From: Sphingomonas sp. | GTDB taxonomy: Bacteria > Pseudomonadota > Alphaproteobacteria > Sphingomonadales > Sphingomonadaceae | Length of the DNA: 64,000 nucleotides | NCBI RefSeq assembly: GCF_019635455.1 | Contig: NZ_JAHBZJ010000008.1 | Location: 108,145 to 172,144 of the forward strand | Direction: 5' to 3' | Shown: piece by piece, positions 35,314-44,283 of the stretch | Position numbering within the stretch: position 1 is the stretch's first letter | Layout: every line of letters begins with the position of its first letter | Position numbers and translations under genes: made by a program | Notes under the pieces: model-generated | What the model was told of the DNA's origin: nothing | Seen by the model: the letters and a program-made list of their open reading frames with translations, nothing else | Databases searched by the model: none

Positions 35314-36768
35314 TTAAACGTCCCCTCGCGCCGCCGGCACCGGCGTCGCCTTCCAGAAGTAGCGATTGTACCCGCGCTCGCGATCGCGGGCCTGAATCCG
35401 GAAGACCGCGCGGAGCGGCGTGCCGACATCGATGCCGTCGGGACCGATATCGACCATTTCCATCATCAGCCGCGCCCCGTTTTCGAACTGGACGAAGCCG
35501 ACATGGAGTGGCGGCGCAGGATGATAGGACAACCAGTCGGCGGTAAAGGTCATCACCTCGAACGGTGCGTCGGCGAGCGAGACCTGCGCGAACTGCGCTG
35601 CGGGCGCCTGGCATCCCGGCGACACGCAATAATGGAGCTGGGGAAACTGGATCGCGCCGCATTCGCCACAACGGCCGGCGACGAAGTTCATGATCTGGTC
35701 CGACGCGCGATATTGTTCGGTCAGGATCGTCTTCGCGCTCTTCTCCGCGCGCATGCCCCAGTCGAGGTCGATCCCGTCATAAAAGGAAAGCATGCGGCCA
35801 TAGCTGTCCGTCGGAACACGCTCGGCAAGCGCCCCCGACAAGCCGTTTCGCCCGGTTCGACCATCCGATGCGCCGGTCACTTCAAGCACGATTGCGTCCG
35901 CGCCCTGACCAAAGCCGATGACCAGGATGCGCTCGCCCGCCCGTGCAGTTTCGAGAACGCCCGCCAGCATCAGCAGCGCATGCGCGCAACCGGCATAGCC
36001 GCTGCGACCGTCCAGCGAGTCGGCAACAGTTCCGGAAAAGTCGATCTTGCGTGCCACGGCGTCCACCGCACCGCGCATCGGCAATGCCATGACCAGGTGG
36101 GCGATGTCGCCGATCTCCAGACCGGCCTTGTCGAGCACCGCTCCGGCCGCCTGCGGTGCGATCTTCAGATAGCCCTCATCGCGAATCCAGCGCTCTTCCC
36201 AGAAGTAATCGTAACGGGCGCCGGAGGAACGAAAATGATCGATAAACGGCTCGGCCACCGATGACGCGGCAATCAGCCGGGCAATGATCTCGCCGGTGCC
36301 GATGCGGAATGCGGCAGCTCCCGCTCCATAAAGCATTTCCTGCGTGCTGGCCGGCCTGGCGACCGGGCGATCGCTGGCGACGACAAGCGCCTCCTCCCCC
36401 GCCTTCAGCGCCTGCGCCAGCGCGGTGGTTCCGGCACGTTGCGAATGGCCGATATCGATCGCCGCATGGCCCGGCGCCAGGCCCAGAGCCGCACCGATCA
36501 GCGCGCCATGCTGGAGGTCCGCATAAGGAAAGCTGGTAGATGCAAGTGCGAGTGCAGCAATGCCCGAGGCGTCGCCGTCCAGACAATCGCGAGCCGCCTC
36601 GACCGCCATGGTGACCGCATCTTCGTCCCAGCTGCAAAAGGCACGCTCGCCCTTGGCCAGGCTGCGCAGCGCCGGCGCCATCCATCCGTGCATCGCCGCG
36701 ATCGCCGCACGATCGAGGCGCAGTCGCGGAACATAGGCCCCTGCCTTCAGAATCCCGAATTCACTCAT
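35314..36768 (-). CDS. KAS-III/HMG-CoA-synthase-like protein fused to a DUF35 OB-fold
   Basis: 484 residues in two parts. The first 330 form a KAS-III/HMG-CoA-synthase-like fold. Where the catalytic cysteine should stand the sequence reads IDIGHSQRAGTTAL, so the usual nucleophile seems absent. The rest is a DUF35-type acyl-CoA-binding protein: a zinc ribbon with four cysteines (CGECGAIQFPQLHYCVSPGC) and an OB fold. In archaeal mevalonate and steroid side-chain pathways such proteins form complexes with a thiolase and channel the acyl-CoA. First gene of the operon, directly behind operator site 10. Confidence 0.85.
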   Translation of the reverse strand: MSEFGILKAGAYVPRLRLDRAAIAAMHGWMAPALRSLAKGERAFCSWDEDAVTMAVEAARDCLDGDASGIAALALASTSFPYADLQHGALIGAALGLAPGHAAIDIGHSQRAGTTALAQALKAGEEALVVASDRPVARPASTQEMLYGAGAAAFRIGTGEIIARLIAASSVAEPFIDHFRSSGARYDYFWEERWIRDEGYLKIAPQAAGAVLDKAGLEIGDIAHLVMALPMRGAVDAVARKIDFSGTVADSLDGRSGYAGCAHALLMLAGVLETARAGERILVIGFGQGADAIVLEVTGASDGRTGRNGLSGALAERVPTDSYGRMLSFYDGIDLDWGMRAEKSAKTILTEQYRASDQIMNFVAGRCGECGAIQFPQLHYCVSPGCQAPAAQFAQVSLADAPFEVMTFTADWLSYHPAPPLHVGFVQFENGARLMMEMVDIGPDGIDVGTPLRAVFRIQARDRERGYNRYFWKATPVPAARGDV

Positions 36769-36803
36769 CTGGTCGTCCCGGCCCCCGCTTCATCTCCAAA
36801 TGG

Positions 36804-36832
36804 CAGATAGTACGCATACGTACTTTATGCAA
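36804..36832 (-). promoter_or_regulatory. Promoter with embedded island operator site 10
   Basis: Minus strand: TTGCAT (36827-36832), 17-bp spacer, TATCTG (36804-36809). The spacer contains GTACGCATACGTAC (36810-36823), identical to site 4. Same geometry as sites 5 and 7. Confidence 0.65.
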
Positions 36833-36847
36833 TGGCATGGTCGCGCC

Positions 36848-38503
36848 TCAGGGGTGGACGACGAACATCTCACGCAAAGCCGGCTTGAAAATCTTGCCGC
36901 TTCCGGTGAGCGGAAAAGCATCGACGAACCGCCAGTGGGCCGGGATTTTCTCGCGCGACAGCCGACCGCTCAGATAGCCGACGAGCTGGTCGCCCGAGAG
37001 CGCGGGATCTCCGGCCCTGACAAAGGCGGCGGCCTGCTCGCCCAGCCGCGCGTCAGGCACGCCGACCACGGCGACGTCGATCACGTCCGGATGGCTGCGG
37101 ATCGCTTCCTCGATTTCGGCGGGGAACAGATTCTCGCCGCCGCGGATGACCATTTCCTTGAGCCGGCCCACGACACGCACGCGCCCTTCGGCATCCATCG
37201 TGCAGATGTCGCCGGTGTGCAACCAGCCCTCAGCGTCGAGCGCGGTCGCCGTCTCCTCCGGCATATCGACATAGCCCGCCATCACCTGATAGCCCCGCAG
37301 GCGGAGTTCGCCCGGCTCGCCGATCGCCTGCGTCGCCCCATCGGGCGCGACGATCCGTATCTCGGCATGGGGAAATGGGCGGCCCACCGTCTCGCCGATC
37401 GTCGCCGGCGTGTCGCCCGGCTCGGTCGCGCAGATGATCGAGCCGCTTTCGGTCTGCCCATAGGCGTTGTGGACGCTCGCGCCGAGGCGCTGTTCAAGCT
37501 CGCGGATCAGCAGCGGCGGAACCGAGCTGCCCCCGATCATGATCCGCGCCAGAGAGGGTGGTGTTGCCGCCGCATCGACACGCGCCAGCATGTCGAGAAA
37601 CATCGTCGGCACGCCGATCATCGCCGTCACGCCTTCGCTTCGGCACAGATCGAGCAGCAGGTCGGGCGCAGGCCGCTCCGCGACGACCAGGGTTGCGCGC
37701 GCGCACAATGCAGACAGGACCGCCATGCATGCACCACCGACATGGAAAAGCGGGATCGGTGACAGCAGCACGTCGTCCGCCATCATACCGAGCCGCGCGA
37801 CATGGAACCGATAATTGTTCACCAGGCCATGATGCCGCAGCATCGCCCCTTTCGGCCGCCCGGTGGTTCCGGAGGTGAAAATGATGCACGCGATATCCTG
37901 AGGAGAGACGGCGGGCAGCGAAGCGGGCGCCGCCGTCGCCCATTCCCGCCAGGTATCGAGCGGCAATCGCGTCCGAATGTGCGGATTTTGCGCCGCCACG
38001 CGATCAACCACGCCCGATTCATGCCCGAGAGCATGCGCGTAGACGAGACCCGCCGCCCGCGACTGACGCAGCACATGCGACAGCTCGTTCCCGTGCAGGC
38101 CGGGATTGACCGTGACCAGCACCAGTCCGGCAAGCGCGGCGGCATATTCCAGGATCACCCATTCCGGCCGGTTCGGGCTCCACACCGCGACATGCTCGCC
38201 CGGCGCGAAATGCCGCAGCAATCCGCCCGCGACTCGCTCCGCATCGGCAAGGAGTTCGCGATAGGTCCAGCGGCGGCGGCGCCCCGCGGCATCACCCTCT
38301 ACAAGCGCGACGGCGTCGGGCGCGTGGAGCGCCGCATCGCGAAGCATCGCGCCGATCGTCGTGTCGATCAGCGACGGATCGAGTCGCGCATGCCAGTGTC
38401 CAGAGGCGAGCGGGCCGGGGTTGCCCCGGGGGGAAGCCGGGCTTGTCGCTATCGATGCCGGCGTCGCACACATATCTTTGTGCGCAATGTTGTCGTTTCG
38501 CAA
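36848..38503 (-). CDS. AMP-dependent acyl-CoA synthetase/ligase
   Basis: A 551-residue ANL enzyme of the fatty-acid-ligase type: IFTSGTTGRPKG, NAYGQTESGSI, GRLKEMVIRGGENLFPAE, TGSGKIFKPAL. The start proposed is TTG at 38503, preceded by GAGAGGAGG at a 7-base spacing; an ATG at 38473 has no ribosome site, and the longest frame (38608) runs through the operator region. Not closely similar to the other four ligases. It diverges from the TonB receptor and may activate the imported compound itself. Confidence 0.88.
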   Translation of the reverse strand: MRNDNIAHKDMCATPASIATSPASPRGNPGPLASGHWHARLDPSLIDTTIGAMLRDAALHAPDAVALVEGDAAGRRRRWTYRELLADAERVAGGLLRHFAPGEHVAVWSPNRPEWVILEYAAALAGLVLVTVNPGLHGNELSHVLRQSRAAGLVYAHALGHESGVVDRVAAQNPHIRTRLPLDTWREWATAAPASLPAVSPQDIACIIFTSGTTGRPKGAMLRHHGLVNNYRFHVARLGMMADDVLLSPIPLFHVGGACMAVLSALCARATLVVAERPAPDLLLDLCRSEGVTAMIGVPTMFLDMLARVDAAATPPSLARIMIGGSSVPPLLIRELEQRLGASVHNAYGQTESGSIICATEPGDTPATIGETVGRPFPHAEIRIVAPDGATQAIGEPGELRLRGYQVMAGYVDMPEETATALDAEGWLHTGDICTMDAEGRVRVVGRLKEMVIRGGENLFPAEIEEAIRSHPDVIDVAVVGVPDARLGEQAAAFVRAGDPALSGDQLVGYLSGRLSREKIPAHWRFVDAFPLTGSGKIFKPALREMFVVHP

Positions 38504-38563
38504 CGATCTGCCTCCTCTCGTTCCCCCTACGTGGCGTATGCCTTGACACGCCCGCAGTAAGTA

Positions 38564-38577
38564 GTACGCATATGTAC
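38564..38577. promoter_or_regulatory. Island operator site 11, ligase/TonB receptor divergent region
   Basis: GTACGCATATGTAC, one mismatch from the identical sites 4 and 10. A TTGACA lies at 38533-38538 on the plus strand toward the receptor, but no convincing -10 could be assigned on either strand. Confidence 0.55.
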
Positions 38578-38643
38578 CATACGGTTGCGAAGCATACCAT
38601 AACAGCAATCGGAACGCGCAAGCCGCACGACGGGGAGGTAGAC

Positions 38644-40956
38644 ATGAAAGCTCGCTTCTTGAATTCGCTTACGAGCCGGGCCGGTGGATCGGCATTGCTG
38701 GCGGTCGTACTGATGCATGCGGGAGCCGCATCCGCCGCGGAACGGGCTGCCGATGCAGCCGTGGCCGAACCCGCTTCGGCAGAAAGTCCGGCGGCGGCCG
38801 AGCCGACACCGAGTGAGGCGCAGACGGGGACCAAACCGCCCGTCCAGAACGAAAACGAGATCACCGTTACCGCGCTGCGCCGCAATGTCCTGCTCGACGA
38901 GGCGCCGGTCGCCATCTCGGTGGTCGATTCGAACATACTCGCCCGCGACAACATCACCGAAGTGACGTCGCTCAGCGGTCGCGTCCCGGGCCTTCTCATC
39001 GGGTCCAACTTCGGCGGTAGCCGTATCTCGATCCGCGGCATCGGCTTCAACCCGATCCGTCCGGGCGATGAAGGCCGTGTCGCCTATTATGTCGATCAGG
39101 TCTATGTCGCGCGCCCGTCGGCACAGCTGGCAAGCCTGTTCGACATCGACCGGATCGAAGTTCTGCGCGGGCCGCAGGGAACATTGTACGGCCGCAACGC
39201 GACCGGCGGCGCGTTGCTGATCACGACCGGCAATCCCACGCCCGATCCGTCTGGCTATCTCAATGTCACGATCGGCAATTATCAGCACATCCAGGTCGAT
39301 GGCGCGCTCTCCGGTCCGATCACCGATACACTATCGGGGCGGATCGCCGTCCAGACGGTCAATCACGACGGCTATGCCTATAACTTCCAGACCGGTTCGC
39401 GGAACGGCAACCGGGCGACTGCGGCCGTCCGCGCGACGCTGCTATGGAAGCCCAGCGACGCATTCTCGCTGCGGTTCAGCGCGGAACATTACAAGGCCGA
39501 CGACCGCAACTATGTCGTCAATCCCATCCAGCCGGGATTTGTCGTGCCGACGATCCCCTTCCTGTTCGGATCGCGCGATGTTTCGCAGCCGTCCGACCCG
39601 ATCAACAAGCTCGATACGACCGGCGTTTCGATCGTCGCCACCTACAGCCCGAACGATTATCTGACCGCGACCGTGATCGGCGGCTATCGCCATGCAGACG
39701 GGACCCTGCTGGTCGATGGCGTGGGTTGCGGAACCTTCTGCGCGCGCAGCCTGTTCCGCGAGAATTCACGATCGTACAATGCGGAGTTCCAGCTCGCAGG
39801 AGACGGCAAGGTCTTCGACTGGATCGTCGGCGCCACGCATTTCTACGAATCGCAGACCCCGTCGCTGCGCTCGGCGATCAAGGGCAGCCTGTTCGGGGTG
39901 ACCAGCTCGCCATTCCCGGTTCAGGGTACATGGTCGCAGGCGAACCTCGTCGCCGACGCGTGGGCGCTGTTCGCCGAGGGAACGTTCAACATCACCGATC
40001 AGCTCTCGGTCACGGCGGGCGTACGCTACAGCTGGGAAACGAAGCGGTCGCTCAATGAAATTTCGGCGATCGATCTGACCACGCCATGGCCGGCGGCGAA
40101 TATGTCGAACTTCGGCTTCATTCCGACGACGCTGCGGGCGGGCTATCCGCTCAACCGCTCGCAGAACTTCGACTCCTGGACGCCGAAATTCGCGATCAAC
40201 TACGAATTCAGCCCCTATGTCAGCGCCTATGCGACCTATGTGCAGGGTTTCAAGAGCGGCGGATACAATTATGGCACCGTGCAGGCCCCCTATGGACCCG
40301 AGACGATCGCCAACTACGAGGCCGGGCTACGCGCGCGGACGATGAACGGCGCGTTGACGTTGCGAAGCGCAATCTTCCGCTACGACTATTCACGGCTTCA
40401 GCAGACCGTTCAGCTCGGCGCGCCCACGCCAGGGACGTTCGTGCTCAACACCGGCGACGCACGGATCCAGGGCATCGAACTTGAGTTCGAGCTTAAGCTC
40501 GGCGGCTTCCGGGTCGATGGCAACGGCTCGATCCTCGACAGCAAATTCTCGCCCTATCTGACCATCGATCCCAACCGGTCCGCGCTCGGCCTGATCGATA
40601 TCGGCGGGAACAAGGTGCCGCAGGCGCCGCTCTACTCCTTCTATCTCGGCGCGGAATATGGGTGGGACCTCGACGGCAACCGGGTAACCGTGCGCGGTGA
40701 CTGGCGCCGGACCGGCAAAACCTATTTCGACATCTACAACAACGCGCCGATGGTACAGCCGGCCTATGACGTGTTCGGCGCCAACGTGACGCTCGAAACC
40801 GGCGATCACTGGCGGTTCACGGCGTTCGTCCGGAATATCGGCAACACCTATGCCGCCAGTCAGCGTTCGCTTCAATCGAACGCCCTGGGCGGCATCGTCA
40901 ACGGCGTCCTCATTCCGCCGCGGACCTATGGCCTGACCGCAGGCTATCGTTTCTAA
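38644..40956 (+). CDS. TonB-dependent outer-membrane receptor
   Basis: A 770-residue receptor. Signal peptide MKARFLN...ALLAVVLMHAGAASAA, then a Pro/Ala-rich stretch, TonB box EITVTA, plug domain (IRGIGFNPIRP, IEVLRGPQGTLYGRNATGG) and a beta barrel ending in aromatic Phe (AGYRF). It imports a substrate through the outer membrane using TonB energy. ATG 38644 with GGGGAGG upstream; the frame from 38443 was rejected. The only outer-membrane transporter inside the regulon, so it probably takes up the island's substrate. It belongs to the large sphingomonad receptor type used for hydrophobic compounds as much as iron. Confidence 0.92.
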   Translation: MKARFLNSLTSRAGGSALLAVVLMHAGAASAAERAADAAVAEPASAESPAAAEPTPSEAQTGTKPPVQNENEITVTALRRNVLLDEAPVAISVVDSNILARDNITEVTSLSGRVPGLLIGSNFGGSRISIRGIGFNPIRPGDEGRVAYYVDQVYVARPSAQLASLFDIDRIEVLRGPQGTLYGRNATGGALLITTGNPTPDPSGYLNVTIGNYQHIQVDGALSGPITDTLSGRIAVQTVNHDGYAYNFQTGSRNGNRATAAVRATLLWKPSDAFSLRFSAEHYKADDRNYVVNPIQPGFVVPTIPFLFGSRDVSQPSDPINKLDTTGVSIVATYSPNDYLTATVIGGYRHADGTLLVDGVGCGTFCARSLFRENSRSYNAEFQLAGDGKVFDWIVGATHFYESQTPSLRSAIKGSLFGVTSSPFPVQGTWSQANLVADAWALFAEGTFNITDQLSVTAGVRYSWETKRSLNEISAIDLTTPWPAANMSNFGFIPTTLRAGYPLNRSQNFDSWTPKFAINYEFSPYVSAYATYVQGFKSGGYNYGTVQAPYGPETIANYEAGLRARTMNGALTLRSAIFRYDYSRLQQTVQLGAPTPGTFVLNTGDARIQGIELEFELKLGGFRVDGNGSILDSKFSPYLTIDPNRSALGLIDIGGNKVPQAPLYSFYLGAEYGWDLDGNRVTVRGDWRRTGKTYFDIYNNAPMVQPAYDVFGANVTLETGDHWRFTAFVRNIGNTYAASQRSLQSNALGGIVNGVLIPPRTYGLTAGYRF

Positions 40957-40965
40957 CCGGGGGAC

Positions 40966-40990
40966 GGACAGGCGGCCTTGTCGCCTGTCC
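40966..40990. terminator. Bidirectional hairpin between convergent genes
   Basis: Perfect 9-bp stem GGACAGGCG/CGCCTGTCC with a 7-base loop, between the receptor and the convergent ligase. A second smaller hairpin (40997-41011) touches the ligase stop. No T-run, so termination is likely but not textbook. Confidence 0.55.
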
Positions 40991-41010
40991 GGCGCGGCGG
41001 CGCTTCGCCG

Positions 41011-42519
41011 CTATTCGGGAAGGTCTCGAAGCACACGCTTCAGGACCTTCCCGTTTTCGTTGCGCGGAAGCTGATCGACGAAACGAATCTCACGCGGGCA
41101 TTTGATCCCCGACAGCTGCGCCCGACACCGGCCCAAAAGCGCCGCGGCCAGCGGCTGCCGAGCCGCCAGGGATCGCATCGGTACGACAAACGCGACGACG
41201 CGCTGACCATATTCGGGGTCCGACAAACCGACCACGGCGGATTCCGCCACCTCAAGATCCGCGTCGAGGACGGACTCGACCTCGCTTGGGTAGACATTCA
41301 CACCACCGGTGATGATGAGGTCGGACCGCCGATCGCTAATGTAGAGATAGCCGTCCGCATCCACCCAGCCCAGGTCGCCATATCCCGCAAGCCCATTGGG
41401 CAGGTCGGACGTTCCACGCTCTTCGCCTAGATATGTGAAGGGGACGCCTCCTTCGAACAGGATTTCGCCAGTCTCGCCCGGTGGCAATGGCTGGCGCGAC
41501 CGCTCGTCCAGGATGTGGATCGCGCCGGTGATCGATTGGCCGACGGACCCCGGGCGCGCCAGCCACTCCTCGGCACGAATGAAGGTGACGCCGGCATTTT
41601 CGGATCCGCCATAATATTCGTGGAGGATCGGTCCCCACCATTCGATCATCCGGCGCTTGACCGGTTCGGGGCAGGGGGCTGCGGCGTGAAGCGCCACGCG
41701 GTGGCTGGACAGATCGTACCCGTGTCGCACCGGCTCATCGAGCGCGAGCAGGCGAACGAACATCGTCGGCACCCATTGAGTGTGGGTTACCCGATGGCGC
41801 GCGACGGCCGCCAGGGCATCGCGCGCGTCGAACATGGGCAGGATCACCGCCGTGCCGCCTTCTTCAACGACGCGGTTCAGAAAGCGGCCGGTCGCGTGAT
41901 AGAGTGGCGCGACCGAGAGATAGATGGTCCGCGCATCGATTTCGAACAGCGCACGCATCCTGCGCTCCAGAGCAGGAAGTGGCGCATCATCGACCGCAGG
42001 AGCCAGCGGCCGCCTGATCCCCCGGGGCCGGCCGGTTGTACCCGAAGAATAGATCAGTTCGCGCCCGGTCATCGCGGCAGCCAGAGCGCCGAAATCGCCG
42101 AGACCCGTCAAGCTGACGGCATCGACCTCAACTACGTGCGCGGTGTCCCGCGCCGCGGCGGCTGCATCCCGCGCCAGACAAGAATTGGCGTCGTCGGCGA
42201 TCAACAGCTTCACCCCGGCGTCGTCGAGGATATAGGCGATCTCGGCCGGAGTCAGCTTCGTGCTCAACGGGATATAGTAAAGGCCGGCACGCCGGGCGCC
42301 CCACCACCAGGTCAGCACCCGGCTGTGATTGTCGAGCAGGAGCGCGATCGTCGCACCGTCGCGAAGGTTCCGGTCGCGCAGGGCGTGCGCGATCCTCCAG
42401 GCCTCCGCGTCAAGCTGCTCATAGGTCAATGCCGCGCTGCCATCAGCCATGAGCACCGCCAGCTTGTCAGGCGTTGCCGCCCGATGCCGCGCGAGCGCAT
42501 CCTTGGACGATGGCATCAT
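41011..42519 (-). CDS. AMP-dependent acyl-CoA synthetase/ligase
   Basis: A 502-residue ANL enzyme: IYSSGTTGRPRG, YYGGSENAGV, DRRSDLIITGGVNVYPSE, PRNENGKVLK. Paralogue of the ligase at 25746. In the P-loop the last lysine-side residue is Arg (RPRG), a tolerated variation. ATG 42519 overlaps the stop of the GlcG-like gene (ATGA); the longest frame at 42564 lies inside that gene. Substrate unknown. Confidence 0.9.
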   Translation of the reverse strand: MMPSSKDALARHRAATPDKLAVLMADGSAALTYEQLDAEAWRIAHALRDRNLRDGATIALLLDNHSRVLTWWWGARRAGLYYIPLSTKLTPAEIAYILDDAGVKLLIADDANSCLARDAAAAARDTAHVVEVDAVSLTGLGDFGALAAAMTGRELIYSSGTTGRPRGIRRPLAPAVDDAPLPALERRMRALFEIDARTIYLSVAPLYHATGRFLNRVVEEGGTAVILPMFDARDALAAVARHRVTHTQWVPTMFVRLLALDEPVRHGYDLSSHRVALHAAAPCPEPVKRRMIEWWGPILHEYYGGSENAGVTFIRAEEWLARPGSVGQSITGAIHILDERSRQPLPPGETGEILFEGGVPFTYLGEERGTSDLPNGLAGYGDLGWVDADGYLYISDRRSDLIITGGVNVYPSEVESVLDADLEVAESAVVGLSDPEYGQRVVAFVVPMRSLAARQPLAAALLGRCRAQLSGIKCPREIRFVDQLPRNENGKVLKRVLRDLPE

Positions 42520-42947
42520 GCGCGCGCGATAAGTCCGGCTGCGGCAATGCCGGCATGCGCGCACGCCTCGTCATTGTCGGACGTGTCGCCCGTCACCCCG
42601 ATGGCACCGATCGTCGTGCCGGCGGCGTCTTCGACCACCACCCCGCCTGCCGCCGGTACGATGCCGTCAGCGGCGAGACCCGCAACCGACGCGATGAAGC
42701 TCGGTCGCTCGGCCGCCATCTCTCCGATCCGTCGCGACGAGACACCAAGCGCGAGCGCCCCCGACGCCTTGCCGATCGCAATCTGCGGGCGCAGGTTCGC
42801 ACTGCCGTCCTGTCGCCGCAGACCGACCAGGTGGCCGCCGCTATCCAGAACGGCGACGGTCACCGGGTTCAGCTTCAGGCGAGCGGCCTCATCGAGCGCC
42901 GCTCCGATCATCGCCACCGCCTGATCCAGGGTCACACTGCCTGCCAT
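42516..42947 (-). CDS. GlcG/HbpS-family protein
   Basis: A 143-residue single-domain protein of the GlcG/HbpS (DUF336) family: VAVLDSGGHLVGLRRQDGS, AIGKASGALALG, GGVVVEDAAGTTIGAIGVTG. Members bind haem or small cofactors, or accompany glycolate and 2-hydroxyacid oxidases without known activity. Here it is divergent from an FMN 2-hydroxyacid oxidase, echoing the glc operon association. No export signal. Confidence 0.85.
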   Translation of the reverse strand: MAGSVTLDQAVAMIGAALDEAARLKLNPVTVAVLDSGGHLVGLRRQDGSANLRPQIAIGKASGALALGVSSRRIGEMAAERPSFIASVAGLAADGIVPAAGGVVVEDAAGTTIGAIGVTGDTSDNDEACAHAGIAAAGLIARA

Positions 42948-43000
42948 ATCCTATTCCTTCCGCGTTCAACGGATCCGCTCTAGCCACTCGGTGCAACGCC

Positions 43001-43029
43001 GTCGAGAAAGTTCGCACACGTACTATCTC
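43001..43029 (+). promoter_or_regulatory. Promoter with embedded island operator site 12
   Basis: Plus strand: GTCGAG (43001-43006, poor -35), 17-bp spacer, TATCTC (43024-43029). GTTCGCACACGTAC (43010-43023) abuts the -10, the mirror of sites 7 and 10. Serves the 2-hydroxyacid oxidase and perhaps the divergent GlcG-ligase operon. Confidence 0.6.
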
Positions 43030-43062
43030 GACCTTTGCTCTCACTTGGGATAGGGGGATCGC

Positions 43063-44211
43063 ATGCGACTGAGCGACTGCCATAATGTCGAGGACTTCCG
43101 GCGACTGGCGAAACGTCGCCTGCCCGGTCCGATCTTCCACTATATCGACGGCGCCGCCGACGACGAGGTGACGCGCCGGCGCAATACCGAATCGTTCGAC
43201 CGTTGCGACCTGGTCCCCAATGTCCTTGCCGGCGTCGAGCAGATCGATCTCGGCACCACGGTGATGGGCAAGCGGATTTCGATGCCGCTGATGCTCTCGC
43301 CGACGGCGCTCCAGCGCCTGTTCCACTGGCAGGGAGAGCGGGCGGTCGGGTGCGCTGCCCAGGCAGCAGACACCTGGTTCGGCATTTCGTCCCTGGCGAC
43401 GGTCGGTATCGAGGAAATCGGCCGGACCATCTCTACCCCCAAGATGTTCCAGCTCTACGTGCATAAGGATCAGGGGTTGAACCAGGCGATGATCGACGCG
43501 TGCAAGGCGGCGAAGTTCGACGCGATCGCCCTGACCGTCGATACCATCGTGGGCGGCAATCGCGAGCGGTGCCTGCGTACCGGCTTCACCTCGCCTCCGA
43601 AGCTGACATTGGCATCGATAGCCAGTTTCGCGGCGCATCCTGCCTGGGCCGCCAATTACTTCCTGCGCGAGCGGTTCGAACTGTCGAACCTGAAGGATCA
43701 TGTGAGCGAAGGATCCAATATCGCCCTTTCGGTCTCCGACTATTTCAGCACGATGCTCGACCAGTCGATGGACTGGGCGACCGCCGAGCGGATTCGCGCC
43801 GAATGGGGCGGACAATTCTGTCTGAAGGGCGTGATGTCGGTCGATGATGCGCGGCGTGCGGTCGATATCGGCGCGACGGCGATCATGGTTTCCAACCATG
43901 GCGGTCGCCAGCTCGACGGCAGCCGCGCCCCGTTCGACCAGTTAGCCGAGATCGTCGATGCGGTCGGTGATCGGATCGACGTGATCTGCGATGGCGGCAT
44001 CCGTCGCGGCACGCATGTGCTCAAGGCGCTCAGCGTAGGCGCAAAGGCGTGCTCCGGCGGTCGGCTCTATCTTTATGCGCTCGCCGCAGCGGGTCAGGCC
44101 GGTGTGGAGCGCGCGATCGCGAACCTGCGTGCCGAGCTGGTGCGCGACATGAAATTGATGGGGAAACGATCCGTCGATGAACTCGGCCGGGGCAACCTGC
44201 GATGGCGCTGA
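43063..44211 (+). CDS. FMN-dependent (S)-2-hydroxyacid oxidase/dehydrogenase
   Basis: A 382-residue TIM-barrel flavoenzyme of the lactate dehydrogenase/glycolate oxidase family. PGPIFHYIDGAADDE opens the barrel; catalytic histidine and substrate arginine are in SNHGGRQLDGSRAP; the phosphate site is CDGGIRRGTHVLKA. It would oxidise a 2-hydroxyacid to a 2-oxoacid. Gene symbol not given because lactate is not established as substrate; a 2-hydroxyacid from the pathway is equally likely. Last gene of the island on the right. Confidence 0.9.
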   Translation: MRLSDCHNVEDFRRLAKRRLPGPIFHYIDGAADDEVTRRRNTESFDRCDLVPNVLAGVEQIDLGTTVMGKRISMPLMLSPTALQRLFHWQGERAVGCAAQAADTWFGISSLATVGIEEIGRTISTPKMFQLYVHKDQGLNQAMIDACKAAKFDAIALTVDTIVGGNRERCLRTGFTSPPKLTLASIASFAAHPAWAANYFLRERFELSNLKDHVSEGSNIALSVSDYFSTMLDQSMDWATAERIRAEWGGQFCLKGVMSVDDARRAVDIGATAIMVSNHGGRQLDGSRAPFDQLAEIVDAVGDRIDVICDGGIRRGTHVLKALSVGAKACSGGRLYLYALAAAGQAGVERAIANLRAELVRDMKLMGKRSVDELGRGNLRWR

Positions 44212-44283
44212 CCCGGTGTCGCCACGGTTGACGCGCAGGCGGCCCCGCGCCGCCCTCCGCCAGCGCTGGAGACGCGCTTCCTT

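Noticed and set aside
43063..44211. Naming the flavoenzyme lldD
   Set aside because: Family membership is clear, but lactate as substrate is not supported by the context.
44238..44254. Hairpin GGCGGC/GCCGCC between convergent genes as a terminator
   Set aside because: Only 6 bp, no T-run, in very G+C-rich DNA where such stems arise by chance.
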